A stretch of 24,893 nt of DNA. Source: an uncultured Porphyromonadaceae bacterium. Its GTDB lineage: Bacteria; Bacteroidota; Bacteroidia; Bacteroidales; Muribaculaceae. The stretch lies in NCBI GenBank assembly GCA_900548875.1, contig URMA01000040.1, forward strand, positions 1 through 24,893. The letters run 5' to 3'. The position numbers and the translations under genes are program-made. The notes below the pieces were generated by a model. It saw only the letters and a program-made list of their open reading frames with translations, was not told where the DNA came from and did not search any database. Position 1 is the stretch's first letter. The number at the start of each line of letters is the position of its first letter. Of the stretch, positions 8,378 to 14,931 are shown piece by piece.

Positions 8378-9196
8378 TTATTTTTCAAGTTTGTCATATT
8401 CATTGTCCGCAACAGGCTCCAGCCATTCGTTGCTTGTATTCTCTCCCGGCACTTCAATGGCAATGTGCGAAAACCAGCTGTCGGCTGCCGCTCCATGCCA
8501 GTGCTTCGTATTGGCCGGAATTTCTACAATATCACCGCTTTGGAGCATGCGTGCCGGCTTGCCCCATTCCTGATACCAGCCCCGTCCGGCCATACAGATA
8601 AGGATTTGTCCGCCGCCTTTGTCGGCACGATGAATATGCCAGTTGTTACGACAACGGGGTTCGAACGTCACGTTGTAGATGCCATGCGACGGCGACAGCG
8701 GTTCGAGATAGCTTTTTCCGATAAAATATTTCGAGAAGCCGGTATTTTCGTTTCCGATAGGGAAAGGTAACTGCTGTTCAAACTGCTTCATTTCGTCCAT
8801 GTCGGCCGGCTCGTTCCACACGTCTTTGGCCAGACGGAAAGCAGCCCACACTTTCGGCCATCCGGCATAAAAGCCGATATGCGTCAGCATTTCCGATATT
8901 TCAGTTTTTGTCACTCCGTTAGCTTTGGCTGTCTGCAAATGGTAGGTCAACGACGAGTCGACAATACCCATGCTGACCAGCGACGTAACGGTTATCATGC
9001 TCCGGTCGTGCAGACTGAGCTTGTCGGTTCTGCTCCACACTTCACCAAAAAGTACATCGTCGTTCAGTTCGGCAAATTTGGGGGCAAACTCTCCCAATTG
9101 CTCTCTTCCTGCTGTCTGTTTGATTTTATTTTGTGCCATAATCGTAGAAAGGTTAAAAGCGGCAATAAAAATTGCCGATAAAAATAGTATTCTCAT
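8378..9196 (-). CDS. Exported carboxymuconolactone decarboxylase-like / cupin fusion protein
   Basis: The 272-residue protein starts with a hydrophobic export signal (MRILFLSAIFIAAFNLSTIMA). Residues about 30-125 form an AhpD/CMD-like all-helical domain (WSRTDKLSLHDRSMITVTSL, ANGVTKTEISEMLTHIGFYA). It lacks the CxxC of AhpD, so a peroxidase-type thiol role is unlikely. Residues about 160-255 form a cupin with metal-ligand candidates in NNWHIHRADKGGGQILI and TKHWHGAAADSWFSHIAIEV. CMD-cupin fusions are common near alpha/beta hydrolases and AraC regulators but are functionally undefined. It is the first gene of the operon, with its promoter in the divergent region shared with the regulator at 9349. 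Confidence 0.87.
   Translation of the reverse strand: MRILFLSAIFIAAFNLSTIMAQNKIKQTAGREQLGEFAPKFAELNDDVLFGEVWSRTDKLSLHDRSMITVTSLVSMGIVDSSLTYHLQTAKANGVTKTEISEMLTHIGFYAGWPKVWAAFRLAKDVWNEPADMDEMKQFEQQLPFPIGNENTGFSKYFIGKSYLEPLSPSHGIYNVTFEPRCRNNWHIHRADKGGGQILICMAGRGWYQEWGKPARMLQSGDIVEIPANTKHWHGAAADSWFSHIAIEVPGENTSNEWLEPVADNEYDKLEK
9160..9177. promoter_or_regulatory. Second inverted CGGCAAT pair within the start of the CMD-cupin gene
   Basis: CGGCAAT (9160-9166), AAAA, then ATTGCCG (9171-9177) form a perfect 7-bp inverted repeat. ATTGCCGAT recurs in the same orientation 101 bases away at 9272. It overlaps the codons for the signal peptide, which could constrain it by chance. It may be an intragenic operator or an RNA hairpin near the translation start. 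Confidence 0.4.
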
Positions 9197-9212
9197 TATT
9201 ATTTCGTTTTTG

Positions 9213-9241
9213 CAAATTTAAGCGGGAAACCGACTATGCAA
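9213..9241 (-). promoter_or_regulatory. Predicted promoter of the CMD-cupin operon
   Basis: Read on the minus strand, a perfect -7 box TAAATTTG (9213-9220) is preceded after 17 bases by TTGC (9238-9241), a partial match to the TTTG -33 box. The predicted start of transcription is just ahead of the ATG at 9196, giving a very short leader. The upstream edge lies 12 bases from the inverted repeat at 9254-9279. Confidence 0.55.
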
Positions 9242-9253
9242 TGTATACGAATT

Positions 9254-9279
9254 TCGGCAATGATTACCCGAATTGCCGA
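9254..9279. promoter_or_regulatory. Candidate operator: inverted TCGGCAAT repeat between divergent promoters
   Basis: TCGGCAAT (9254-9261) and its exact complement ATTGCCGA (9272-9279) flank a 10-base spacer in the gap between the CMD-cupin operon and the AraC-type regulator. The same 7-base half-site CGGCAAT occurs as another inverted pair at 9160-9166 and 9171-9177 inside the signal-peptide codons of the CMD-cupin gene. Four matching half-sites within 120 bases in a divergent promoter suggest binding sites for the adjacent regulator; this is inferred. Confidence 0.5.
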
Positions 9280-9318
9280 TTCTTTGTTCGGACTGTTTTC
9301 CGTATGGATTTTAAACCG

Positions 9319-9333
9319 TACATTTGTACAAAT
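9319..9333 (+). promoter_or_regulatory. Possible -7 box and overlapping 12-bp palindrome upstream of the AraC-type gene
   Basis: TACATTTG (9319-9326) matches TAnnTTTG. It overlaps ATTTGTACAAAT (9322-9333), a perfect palindrome ending 15 bases before the ATG at 9349. No good TTTG lies at -33; the nearest, at 9283-9286, is too far upstream. A weak, activator-dependent or autoregulated promoter would fit. Confidence 0.35.
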
Positions 9334-9348
9334 CCAAAACGAAAAGGT

Positions 9349-10263
9349 ATGGAAATTATTCAGTTGAACAGCATCGACGACTACAATGAACTGTACGGAC
9401 TTCCGACCAAACATCCGCTTGTAGCGGTGATTGACCTGAAGAATGCCAAGCACGCGGTGAATCATGTAAAAATGAATTACGGCGTTTATGCCCTGTATCT
9501 CAAGAACGACATCAACTGCGTACTGAAATACGGACGCAAGAATTACGACTATCAGGCAGGAACGATTGTAAGTTTCGCTCCGGGCCAGGTAGTGGAAGTG
9601 GAAATGGCCGGAGAAGTTTTCCAGCCGGACGTTTACGGCGTGTTGTTCCATCCCGATTTGATTCACGGTACGCCTCTTGCTGCCAAGATGCAGCGCTACG
9701 GTTTTTTCAGCTATGCGCAGTCGGAGGCGCTCCACCTGTCAGAATGGGAGCGAAACACCATCATAGAATGTCTGAACAAACTGGACCGTGAGTTGGACTA
9801 TCCCGTCGACAAGCACAGCCGCAATATCCTCTGTTCGCACATCGAACTGATTCTTGACTACTGCCTGCGTTTCTACGACCGCCAGTTCTGTACGCGCGAA
9901 ACGGTCAACAACAATGTACTGACACGTTTCGAACAATTGCTGAACGATTATTTTTCCGACGAAGAGAAAATCCGCAACGGCTTGCCGACGGTGAAATTCT
10001 TTGCCGACAAGGTCTGCCTGTCGCCGGGCTACTTCGGTGATATCGTCAAACGGGAAACAGGCAAGACTGCCCAGGAATACATACAGCAGAAAGTGATAGA
10101 ACGGTCGAAAAGCTATCTGGTCGACAATCAGCTGAACGTAAGTGAAATCGCCTATTCGCTCGGCTTCCAGTATCCCCAGCATTTCATCCGGCTGTTCAAA
10201 AAGAATGTCGGCTGTACGCCCGGAGAATTCCGAAAAGAATTTTCAGGCGAAAAAGCCCAATAG
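9349..10263 (+). CDS. AraC-family transcriptional regulator
   Basis: The 304-residue protein has an N-terminal sensor region with a cupin-like fold (about residues 20-130, including GTIVSFAPGQVVEVEMAG) and a C-terminal double helix-turn-helix (about residues 205-300). The second HTH carries the family pattern NVSEIAYSLGFQYPQHFIRL followed by GCTPGEFRKEF. The frame is open upstream to 9172, but those residues are basic, cysteine-rich and non-conserved in style and overlap the promoter, so the ATG at 9349 is preferred. It is divergent from the CMD-cupin/acetyltransferase/hydrolase operon and is the obvious candidate to control it, probably in response to an unknown small ligand. Confidence 0.9.
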   Translation: MEIIQLNSIDDYNELYGLPTKHPLVAVIDLKNAKHAVNHVKMNYGVYALYLKNDINCVLKYGRKNYDYQAGTIVSFAPGQVVEVEMAGEVFQPDVYGVLFHPDLIHGTPLAAKMQRYGFFSYAQSEALHLSEWERNTIIECLNKLDRELDYPVDKHSRNILCSHIELILDYCLRFYDRQFCTRETVNNNVLTRFEQLLNDYFSDEEKIRNGLPTVKFFADKVCLSPGYFGDIVKRETGKTAQEYIQQKVIERSKSYLVDNQLNVSEIAYSLGFQYPQHFIRLFKKNVGCTPGEFRKEFSGEKAQ

Positions 10264-10304
10264 CCGCAACCGTATTTACATATCCGGCTTCCTCCTCCCA
10301 TACT

Positions 10305-10353
10305 GAAAAAGAATTCTCCAGAGCCTGCTGCGCAAGCAACTCCGGAGAATTCT
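10305..10353 (-). terminator. Terminator downstream of amtB (possibly bidirectional)
   Basis: AGAATTCTCC (10310-10319) pairs with GGAGAATTCT (10344-10353), and GAG/CTC plus GCT/AGC extend the stem inwards. On the minus strand the stem is followed by TTTTT, which fits termination of glnB-amtB transcripts. It also lies about 45 bases past the AraC-type gene on the other strand. Between 10354 and 10504 there is no gene; a perfect 12-bp palindrome GTGACATGTCAC sits at 10460-10471. Confidence 0.65.
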
Positions 10354-10504
10354 CTCATTAAGCACCCTTTCCGTCGTGTTCAACGCATGCGTCATGAACT
10401 GCAATTTTTAGAGAGAGGGCACTTCCTGCGGTTTTACATGGAAGATTATTACTGTGAACGTGACATGTCACTGTAAATCGTTCGTCAGCAGTGACCGTTT
10501 TGGG

Positions 10505-11893
10505 TTAATGGTTATATGCTGATTCTCCATGTTCGTATACATCCAGACCTTCTTCTTCAATTCTGGCCGGGACACGTAGACCATGGATTTTATCCAGTAC
10601 TTTGAAAATGATATATCCCATCAGAGCTGCCCAACCTCCTACGATGATGACACCGAAAATCTGCGCACCGAGAAACCCGAATCCGCCTCCGTAGAACACA
10701 CCTCCGTCAACGGCAAACAAACCCGTCAGAATAGTTCCAAGGCTACCACATACCCCATGAACGGAAGAAGCTCCTACCGGGTCATCGATTTTTAGCCGAT
10801 GTTCGATGAATTCTACTGAAAAAATCATGACTGTGCCACAAATGGCTCCGATGAGAGCAGCACCTGCAGGAGAAACTATGTCACATCCGGCGGTTACACC
10901 GACCAATCCGGCAAGAATACCATTGAGGGTCAGTGAAAGTGACGGCTTTCCATATTTCAGCCAACTAACCAACAAAGCCAATATACCCCCGGTGCAGGCG
11001 GCAAGATTAGTTGTCAAGAATACATGCGAGATAGCGGCCTGGTCGCCAAAAGTAGCAGCGGCAAGCTGAGATCCCGGATTGAAACCAAACCAGCCGAACC
11101 AGAGAATGAATACGCCCAGGCAAGCCAATGTCAGATTATGACCGGGGATGGCCTTCGACTTTCCGTCTTTTCCATATTTTCCCAAACGGGGGCCAAGAAT
11201 GGCAGCACCGACCATAGCAATCCAACCGCCTACTGAGTGAACTACCGTAGAACCGGCAAAATCATGGAAAGTGCAACCGAAGAAAGACATCATAAACGAA
11301 CTCGGATCAGCGTTTGTAAGCCATCCTCCACCCCAGGTCCAGTGACCGGACACAGGATAAATCAGAACGCTGATGGCAATGGTATAGACCAGATACATGG
11401 AAAATTTGGTACGCTCAGCCATAGCTCCCGACACGATTGTGGCAGATGTGGCACAGAATACAGTCTGAAAAACCAGGAAACCTTCAATAGGCAGACCGTT
11501 CTGGATGATGTTGGCCATGGCCTCCAAGTCGAAGAAGTGAGGACTTCCAAATACAACTCCTTTGCCAAACATCAGTCCGAATCCGATGAACCAAAACAAG
11601 ATGGACCCGACCATGAAGTCAACCAAGTTTTTCATCAGAATGTTGGCGGTATTTTTGCTGCGGGTGAATCCGGCTTCCACCAAAGCGAATCCCGGCTGCA
11701 TGAAAAACACCAGCATGGCTGCAAGCAACATCCATACCGTGTTGATACCGGTGGATAATTCTGAAAGTGTGTCGACAGTAGTTTGTGTTTCCGGTGTAGT
11801 CTGTGCTACAGCAACTAATGGGGAAAAAATCAAAAAAAGCGGTATTAGAGTTTTACGACATGCGTTACGCATCCTTCCTTTAAATAGTTTCAT
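10505..11893 (-). CDS. amtB: Ammonium transporter, Amt/Rh family
   Basis: The 462-residue inner-membrane channel has a cleavable signal-like N-terminus (TLIPLFLIFSPLVAVAQTTPE) and eleven predicted transmembrane helices. Conserved family segments include MLVFFMQPGFALVEAGF, the FHDFAGSTVVHSVGGW region holding the first pore histidine and the conserved aspartate, and DPVGASSVHGVCGSLGTI holding the second pore histidine. The C-terminal tail (from VPARIEEEGLDVYEHGE) matches the cytosolic PII-interacting tail of Amt proteins. It follows glnB by 53 bases on the same strand, the classic ammonium transport/PII module, in which PII blocks the channel when nitrogen is plentiful. A Met at 11872 is an alternative start. 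Confidence 0.96.
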   Translation of the reverse strand: MKLFKGRMRNACRKTLIPLFLIFSPLVAVAQTTPETQTTVDTLSELSTGINTVWMLLAAMLVFFMQPGFALVEAGFTRSKNTANILMKNLVDFMVGSILFWFIGFGLMFGKGVVFGSPHFFDLEAMANIIQNGLPIEGFLVFQTVFCATSATIVSGAMAERTKFSMYLVYTIAISVLIYPVSGHWTWGGGWLTNADPSSFMMSFFGCTFHDFAGSTVVHSVGGWIAMVGAAILGPRLGKYGKDGKSKAIPGHNLTLACLGVFILWFGWFGFNPGSQLAAATFGDQAAISHVFLTTNLAACTGGILALLVSWLKYGKPSLSLTLNGILAGLVGVTAGCDIVSPAGAALIGAICGTVMIFSVEFIEHRLKIDDPVGASSVHGVCGSLGTILTGLFAVDGGVFYGGGFGFLGAQIFGVIIVGGWAALMGYIIFKVLDKIHGLRVPARIEEEGLDVYEHGESAYNH

Positions 11894-11946
11894 AATCTTT
11901 ATCTTTTTAATTAATACCTGTGTTGATATAATCTCTCCTGCCGGGT

Positions 11947-12303
11947 CTATTTTTCCTGTTCGGCATTGTAGAGTGAAATGTCTCCACGTTCACCTGTACG
12001 GATGCGGATAGAGTCTTCCACGGGAATAATGAAAATACGTCCATCACCGATTTCACCCGTATAAGCTGATTTCAGGATTGCCTGTACGGTCTTTTCCACA
12101 TTCTTATCCCGCAACACGATGGAAATCAAGATACGTTCAATGGAACTGGTGTCGTATACCACTCCACGATAAATACGTCCTTCCCGGGTTTTCCCGATAC
12201 CTCTCACTTCATAATAGGAGAACCATTCGATGTCGGCGGCCAACAGTGCCTCCTTGACTTCTTCGAATTTTGTTCTTCGGATGATTGCTTCAATTTTCTT
12301 CAT
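11947..12303 (-). CDS. glnB: Nitrogen regulatory protein P-II
   Basis: The 118-residue protein shows the PII fold: KKIEAIIRRTKFEEVKEAL at the N-terminus, a T-loop containing IYRGVVY, and the second signature TGEIGDGRIFIIPVEDSIRI then RTGERGD. Tyr50 aligns with the uridylylated Tyr51 of E. coli GlnB. The T-loop is one residue shorter, and the Gln39 that helps bind Mg-ATP and 2-oxoglutarate in canonical PII reads as Thr39 here. Family role: a trimeric sensor of ATP/ADP and 2-oxoglutarate, here presumably controlling the AmtB encoded just downstream. GlnB and GlnK types cannot be separated by sequence alone; linkage to amtB favours a GlnK-like role. Confidence 0.95.
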   Translation of the reverse strand: MKKIEAIIRRTKFEEVKEALLAADIEWFSYYEVRGIGKTREGRIYRGVVYDTSSIERILISIVLRDKNVEKTVQAILKSAYTGEIGDGRIFIIPVEDSIRIRTGERGDISLYNAEQEK

Positions 12304-12528
12304 AATAACATTGTTTTTATATTGTTATCCTGTATAATCTGTTCCGCACTCAAGCTACAATCTTTTATTCGTGAATGGTTCTCAACGGATGTTTCCATGT
12401 CAAGAACCAAATCCGAATGCCAATGCCTGATTTCAGTTTGTAACTGATGTTGCTTGCACAATCTTTTTACCTTATTATCTTTTTGTATTAATTTATCACT
12501 TTTTTCTTTCTTTTTGTCTTTTGATTTG
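12304..12528 (-). promoter_or_regulatory. Long untranslated leader of glnB-amtB with two inverted repeats
   Basis: If transcription starts just downstream of the -7 box at 12529-12536, glnB has a leader of about 220 bases with no convincing gene. It contains TCAGTT/AACTGA with a 3-base loop (12433-12438 and 12442-12447) and TGGTTCT/AGAACCA with a 20-base loop (12376-12382 and 12403-12409). No T-run follows either hairpin, so a simple attenuator is not evident. A binding site for a regulator or a structured RNA is possible. Confidence 0.4.
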
Positions 12529-12560
12529 CAAATATACTTTCTTTTAGATATTAAATCAAA
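12529..12560 (-). promoter_or_regulatory. Bacteroidota-type promoter of glnB-amtB
   Basis: On the minus strand a -33 box TTTG (12557-12560) is followed after 20 bases by TATATTTG (12529-12536), a perfect TAnnTTTG. The surrounding DNA is very AT-rich. A sigma-54 site was sought nearer the gene; the closest resemblance (TGGCA near 12420) lacks a properly placed GC and was not accepted. Confidence 0.6.
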
Positions 12561-12782
12561 AAATATTCTATCTTTTTTATTTTATTTTTTTCGCATCTTG
12601 CGGTAAGTTTTTCAGTCATTTAAAATCAAAATATGCCATAACTTGTTTTGATTCATTCACTTAATGAAGGAGGAAACTTTTTCGGTTAAAAATCCATTTC
12701 TGTGTTTTTTCGGACAGCAATCAGGGCTTATAGGAAGGATTATTTCCCTATCGGATTTTGCATATTCGACTTTTCGTGCCTC
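12561..12782. other. AT-rich intergenic region between divergent glnB and ABC-F promoters
   Basis: No gene or RNA gene was recognised. The stretch is strongly AT-rich at 12561-12600 (T-runs on the plus strand). It contains one inverted repeat, AATCAAAA (12624-12631) and TTTTGATT (12646-12653), with a 14-base loop. It probably serves only as spacer and upstream promoter DNA for the two divergent transcription units. Confidence 0.5.
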
Positions 12783-12813
12783 TTGCTAATGTGGGGGAAA
12801 GTTTATACCTTTG
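12783..12813 (+). promoter_or_regulatory. Bacteroidota-type promoter of the ABC-F gene
   Basis: TTG (12783-12785) and TACCTTTG (12806-12813, consensus TAnnTTTG) are separated by 20 bases. The -7 box ends 21 bases before the ATG at 12835, and AAGG occurs at 12827-12830. The short leader fits a housekeeping gene. Confidence 0.6.
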
Positions 12814-12834
12814 CGCAGAATTTTTTAAGGTAAT

Positions 12835-14451
12835 ATGATAGCAGTAAGTAATTTGGGAATGCAGTTCGGTAAGCGTGTTCTTTTTCAGGATGTTAACCTG
12901 AAATTCACGCAAGGCAACTGCTACGGCATAATCGGTGCCAACGGTGCCGGTAAGAGTACGTTAATGCGCATTTTGTCGGGACAGTTGTCGCCTACTCACG
13001 GAACCGTTCAGCAAGGTCCGGGCGAACGTATGTCTGTCCTTAGTCAGGACCACTTCGAATTTGACGAATTCACGGTAATGGACACTGTGCTTCAAGGCCA
13101 CACAGTGCTTTGGGCAATTATGAAGGAAAAGGACGCGCTCTATGCCAAAGAGGACTTTTCGGACGCTGACGGTATCCGCGCTTCCGAGTTGGAGGAAAAA
13201 TTCGCCGAACTCAACGGATGGAACGCTGAAAGCGATGCAGCCGCATTGCTGAGCGGTCTAGGCATCAAGGAAGAAAAGCACTACATGCTGATGAAGGACC
13301 TCAGCGGTAAGGAAAAGGTGCGTGTGCTTTTGGCGAAAGCGCTCTTCGGAAACCCGGACAATCTGCTCCTCGACGAACCGACCAACGACCTTGACCTCGA
13401 AACGGTGGCATGGTTGGAAAACTATCTTTCAAACTTTGAAAATACGGTGTTGGTGGTGTCGCACGACCGTCACTTCCTCGACTCAGTCTGCACCCATACG
13501 CTCGACATCGACTATAATAAAATATCCCTGTTTGCCGGCAACTACAGCTTCTGGTATCAGTCAAGCCAGTTAGCTCTCCGCCAGCAACAGCAGCAAAACA
13601 AGAAAGCTGAAGAAAAGCGCAAGGAACTGATGGAATTCATCCAGCGATTCAGCGCCAACGTGGCAAAATCAAAACAGACAACCAGCCGTAAGAAGATGTT
13701 GGAAAAATTGAACATCGAAGAAATCCAACCGTCTTCGCGCCGCTATCCGGGCATCATCTTCACGCCGAACCGCGAACCGGGCAACAAGATTCTGGAAGTG
13801 AAAGGCCTCCGGGCATCTGTCGACGGCGAACTGCTGTTCAACGACGTGAACTTTGCCATTGAAAAGAACGACAAAGTGGTGTTCCTCAGCCGCGACCCGC
13901 GTGCCATGACAGCCCTGTTTGAAATCATCAACGGCAACCGCAAGGCCGATGCCGGTTCGTATGAATGGGGACAGACCATCACGACAGCCTATCTGCCGCT
14001 CGACAATACGGCATTCTTCAATACGGACATGAACCTCGTCGACTGGCTGAGCCAGTTCAGCACCGACACCAGTGAAATTTATCTGAAAGGTTTCCTCGGC
14101 AAAATGCTGTTCTCCGGTGAAGAAGTATTGAAAAAGGCATCCGTGCTTTCCGGTGGTGAAAAAATGCGCTGTATGATCGCCCGCATGATGATGACCGACG
14201 CCAATACGCTGATACTCGACTCGCCGACCAACCACCTCGACCTCGAATCCATCCAGGCGTTCAACAATACATTGCAGGCGTTCAAAGGCAATATTCTGAT
14301 GTCGTCGCACGACCACGAATTCATTCAAACTGTCTGCAACCGTGTTATCGAGCTGACACCAAACGGCATCATTGACAAGATTATGGACTTCGACGACTAT
14401 CTGTCGGACGAAAAAGTTCAAGCTGCAAGAGAAAAGATGTACAACAAATAA
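12835..14451 (+). CDS. ABC-F family ATPase (YbiT-like), one ATP site degenerate
   Basis: The 538-residue soluble protein has two ABC domains (about 1-245 and 315-530) joined by a charged, Gln/Lys-rich linker (about 240-310) and no membrane segments, as in ABC-F translation factors of the EttA/YbiT group that act on ribosomes. Domain 1 has an intact Walker A (GANGAGKST, 34-42) and Walker B with catalytic Glu (LLLDEPTND, E181), but its signature is LSGKEK (156-161). Domain 2 has a good signature (LSGGEK, 438-443), but its Walker A position reads SRDPRAMTA (352-360) and its catalytic Glu is Ser463 (LILDSPTNHLD). Thus one composite site is canonical and the other is lost. It is followed after 14 bases by a Dabb-domain gene. 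Confidence 0.92.
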   Translation: MIAVSNLGMQFGKRVLFQDVNLKFTQGNCYGIIGANGAGKSTLMRILSGQLSPTHGTVQQGPGERMSVLSQDHFEFDEFTVMDTVLQGHTVLWAIMKEKDALYAKEDFSDADGIRASELEEKFAELNGWNAESDAAALLSGLGIKEEKHYMLMKDLSGKEKVRVLLAKALFGNPDNLLLDEPTNDLDLETVAWLENYLSNFENTVLVVSHDRHFLDSVCTHTLDIDYNKISLFAGNYSFWYQSSQLALRQQQQQNKKAEEKRKELMEFIQRFSANVAKSKQTTSRKKMLEKLNIEEIQPSSRRYPGIIFTPNREPGNKILEVKGLRASVDGELLFNDVNFAIEKNDKVVFLSRDPRAMTALFEIINGNRKADAGSYEWGQTITTAYLPLDNTAFFNTDMNLVDWLSQFSTDTSEIYLKGFLGKMLFSGEEVLKKASVLSGGEKMRCMIARMMMTDANTLILDSPTNHLDLESIQAFNNTLQAFKGNILMSSHDHEFIQTVCNRVIELTPNGIIDKIMDFDDYLSDEKVQAAREKMYNK

Positions 14452-14465
14452 AAATATACAGGTTT

Positions 14466-14759
14466 ATGGTAAAACATATCGTAGCGTTCAAACTGAAAGG
14501 CACTGCTGAAGAACGTCTTGAAGTAGCTAAGAAATTCAAGGCTGCTTTGGAAGCGCTGCCCGGACAGATTGATGTACTGAAAAGCATTGAAGTAGGATTG
14601 AATGAGAATCCGGCTGAATCGTGGGATGTAGTTCTCACGGCTGTAGTTGAAAAAATGGAAGATGTGGCTGTCTACGCCAATCATCCCGCACATGTAGCTG
14701 CTGCAGCCCTTCTGGGCAACCACAAGGAACTTCGCGCTTGCGTAGACTACAACTGCTAA
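14466..14759 (+). CDS. Dabb (stress-responsive alpha/beta-barrel) domain protein
   Basis: The 97-residue protein starts MVKHIVAFKLKGTAEERLEV and has the pattern of a dimeric alpha/beta-barrel protein: a beta-strand with HIVAFKL, a helix, a second strand (IEVGLNENPAESWDVVLTAV), then YANHPAHVAAAALLGN near the end. This is typical of the small Dabb family, whose members are mostly uncharacterised and sometimes stress-induced. It starts 14 bases after the ABC-F stop and is followed by a terminator, so the two genes form one unit. No catalytic role can be assigned from sequence. Confidence 0.88.
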   Translation: MVKHIVAFKLKGTAEERLEVAKKFKAALEALPGQIDVLKSIEVGLNENPAESWDVVLTAVVEKMEDVAVYANHPAHVAAAALLGNHKELRACVDYNC

Positions 14760-14787
14760 CAGGCATTCGGCTCACTTCAAACCAACT

Positions 14788-14826
14788 AAAAACGGCACTC
14801 TGGTCAACACCGGAATGCCGTTTTTT
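14788..14826 (+). terminator. Rho-independent terminator of the ABC-F/Dabb unit
   Basis: CGGCA (14793-14797) pairs with TGCCG (14816-14820); after one mismatch the stem continues with TCTGGT/ACCGGA around CAAC. It is followed by TTTTTT on the plus strand. It ends 40 bases before the opposing groEL terminator. Confidence 0.85.
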
Positions 14827-14865
14827 AGTATTACAAAACGCCCCCCAATAGAAAAGTCTCAGCAC

Positions 14866-14902
14866 AAAAAAACCGCTGAACCTCAAGCGAGATTCAGCGG
14901 TT
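14866..14902 (-). terminator. Rho-independent terminator of groES-groEL
   Basis: AACCGCTGAACCTC (14871-14884) pairs with GAGATTCAGCGGTT (14889-14902) with one mismatch and an AAGC loop. On the minus strand the stem runs into seven Ts. It lies 30 bases beyond the groEL stop codon. Confidence 0.87.
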
Positions 14903-14931
14903 ACTTTATTTTAACGCTCAGAATGTTGGGA

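Noticed and set aside
9172..9348. N-terminal extension of the AraC-type regulator
   Set aside because: The extra 59 residues overlap the divergent promoter and the CMD-cupin start and look non-conserved; the ATG at 9349 gives a normal AraC-family length.
12410..12430. Possible sigma-54 promoter (TGGCA-like) before glnB
   Set aside because: The -12 element reads TTGG off by one base instead of TTGC, so the GG-N10-GC rule fails; the TTTG/TATATTTG promoter is a better match.
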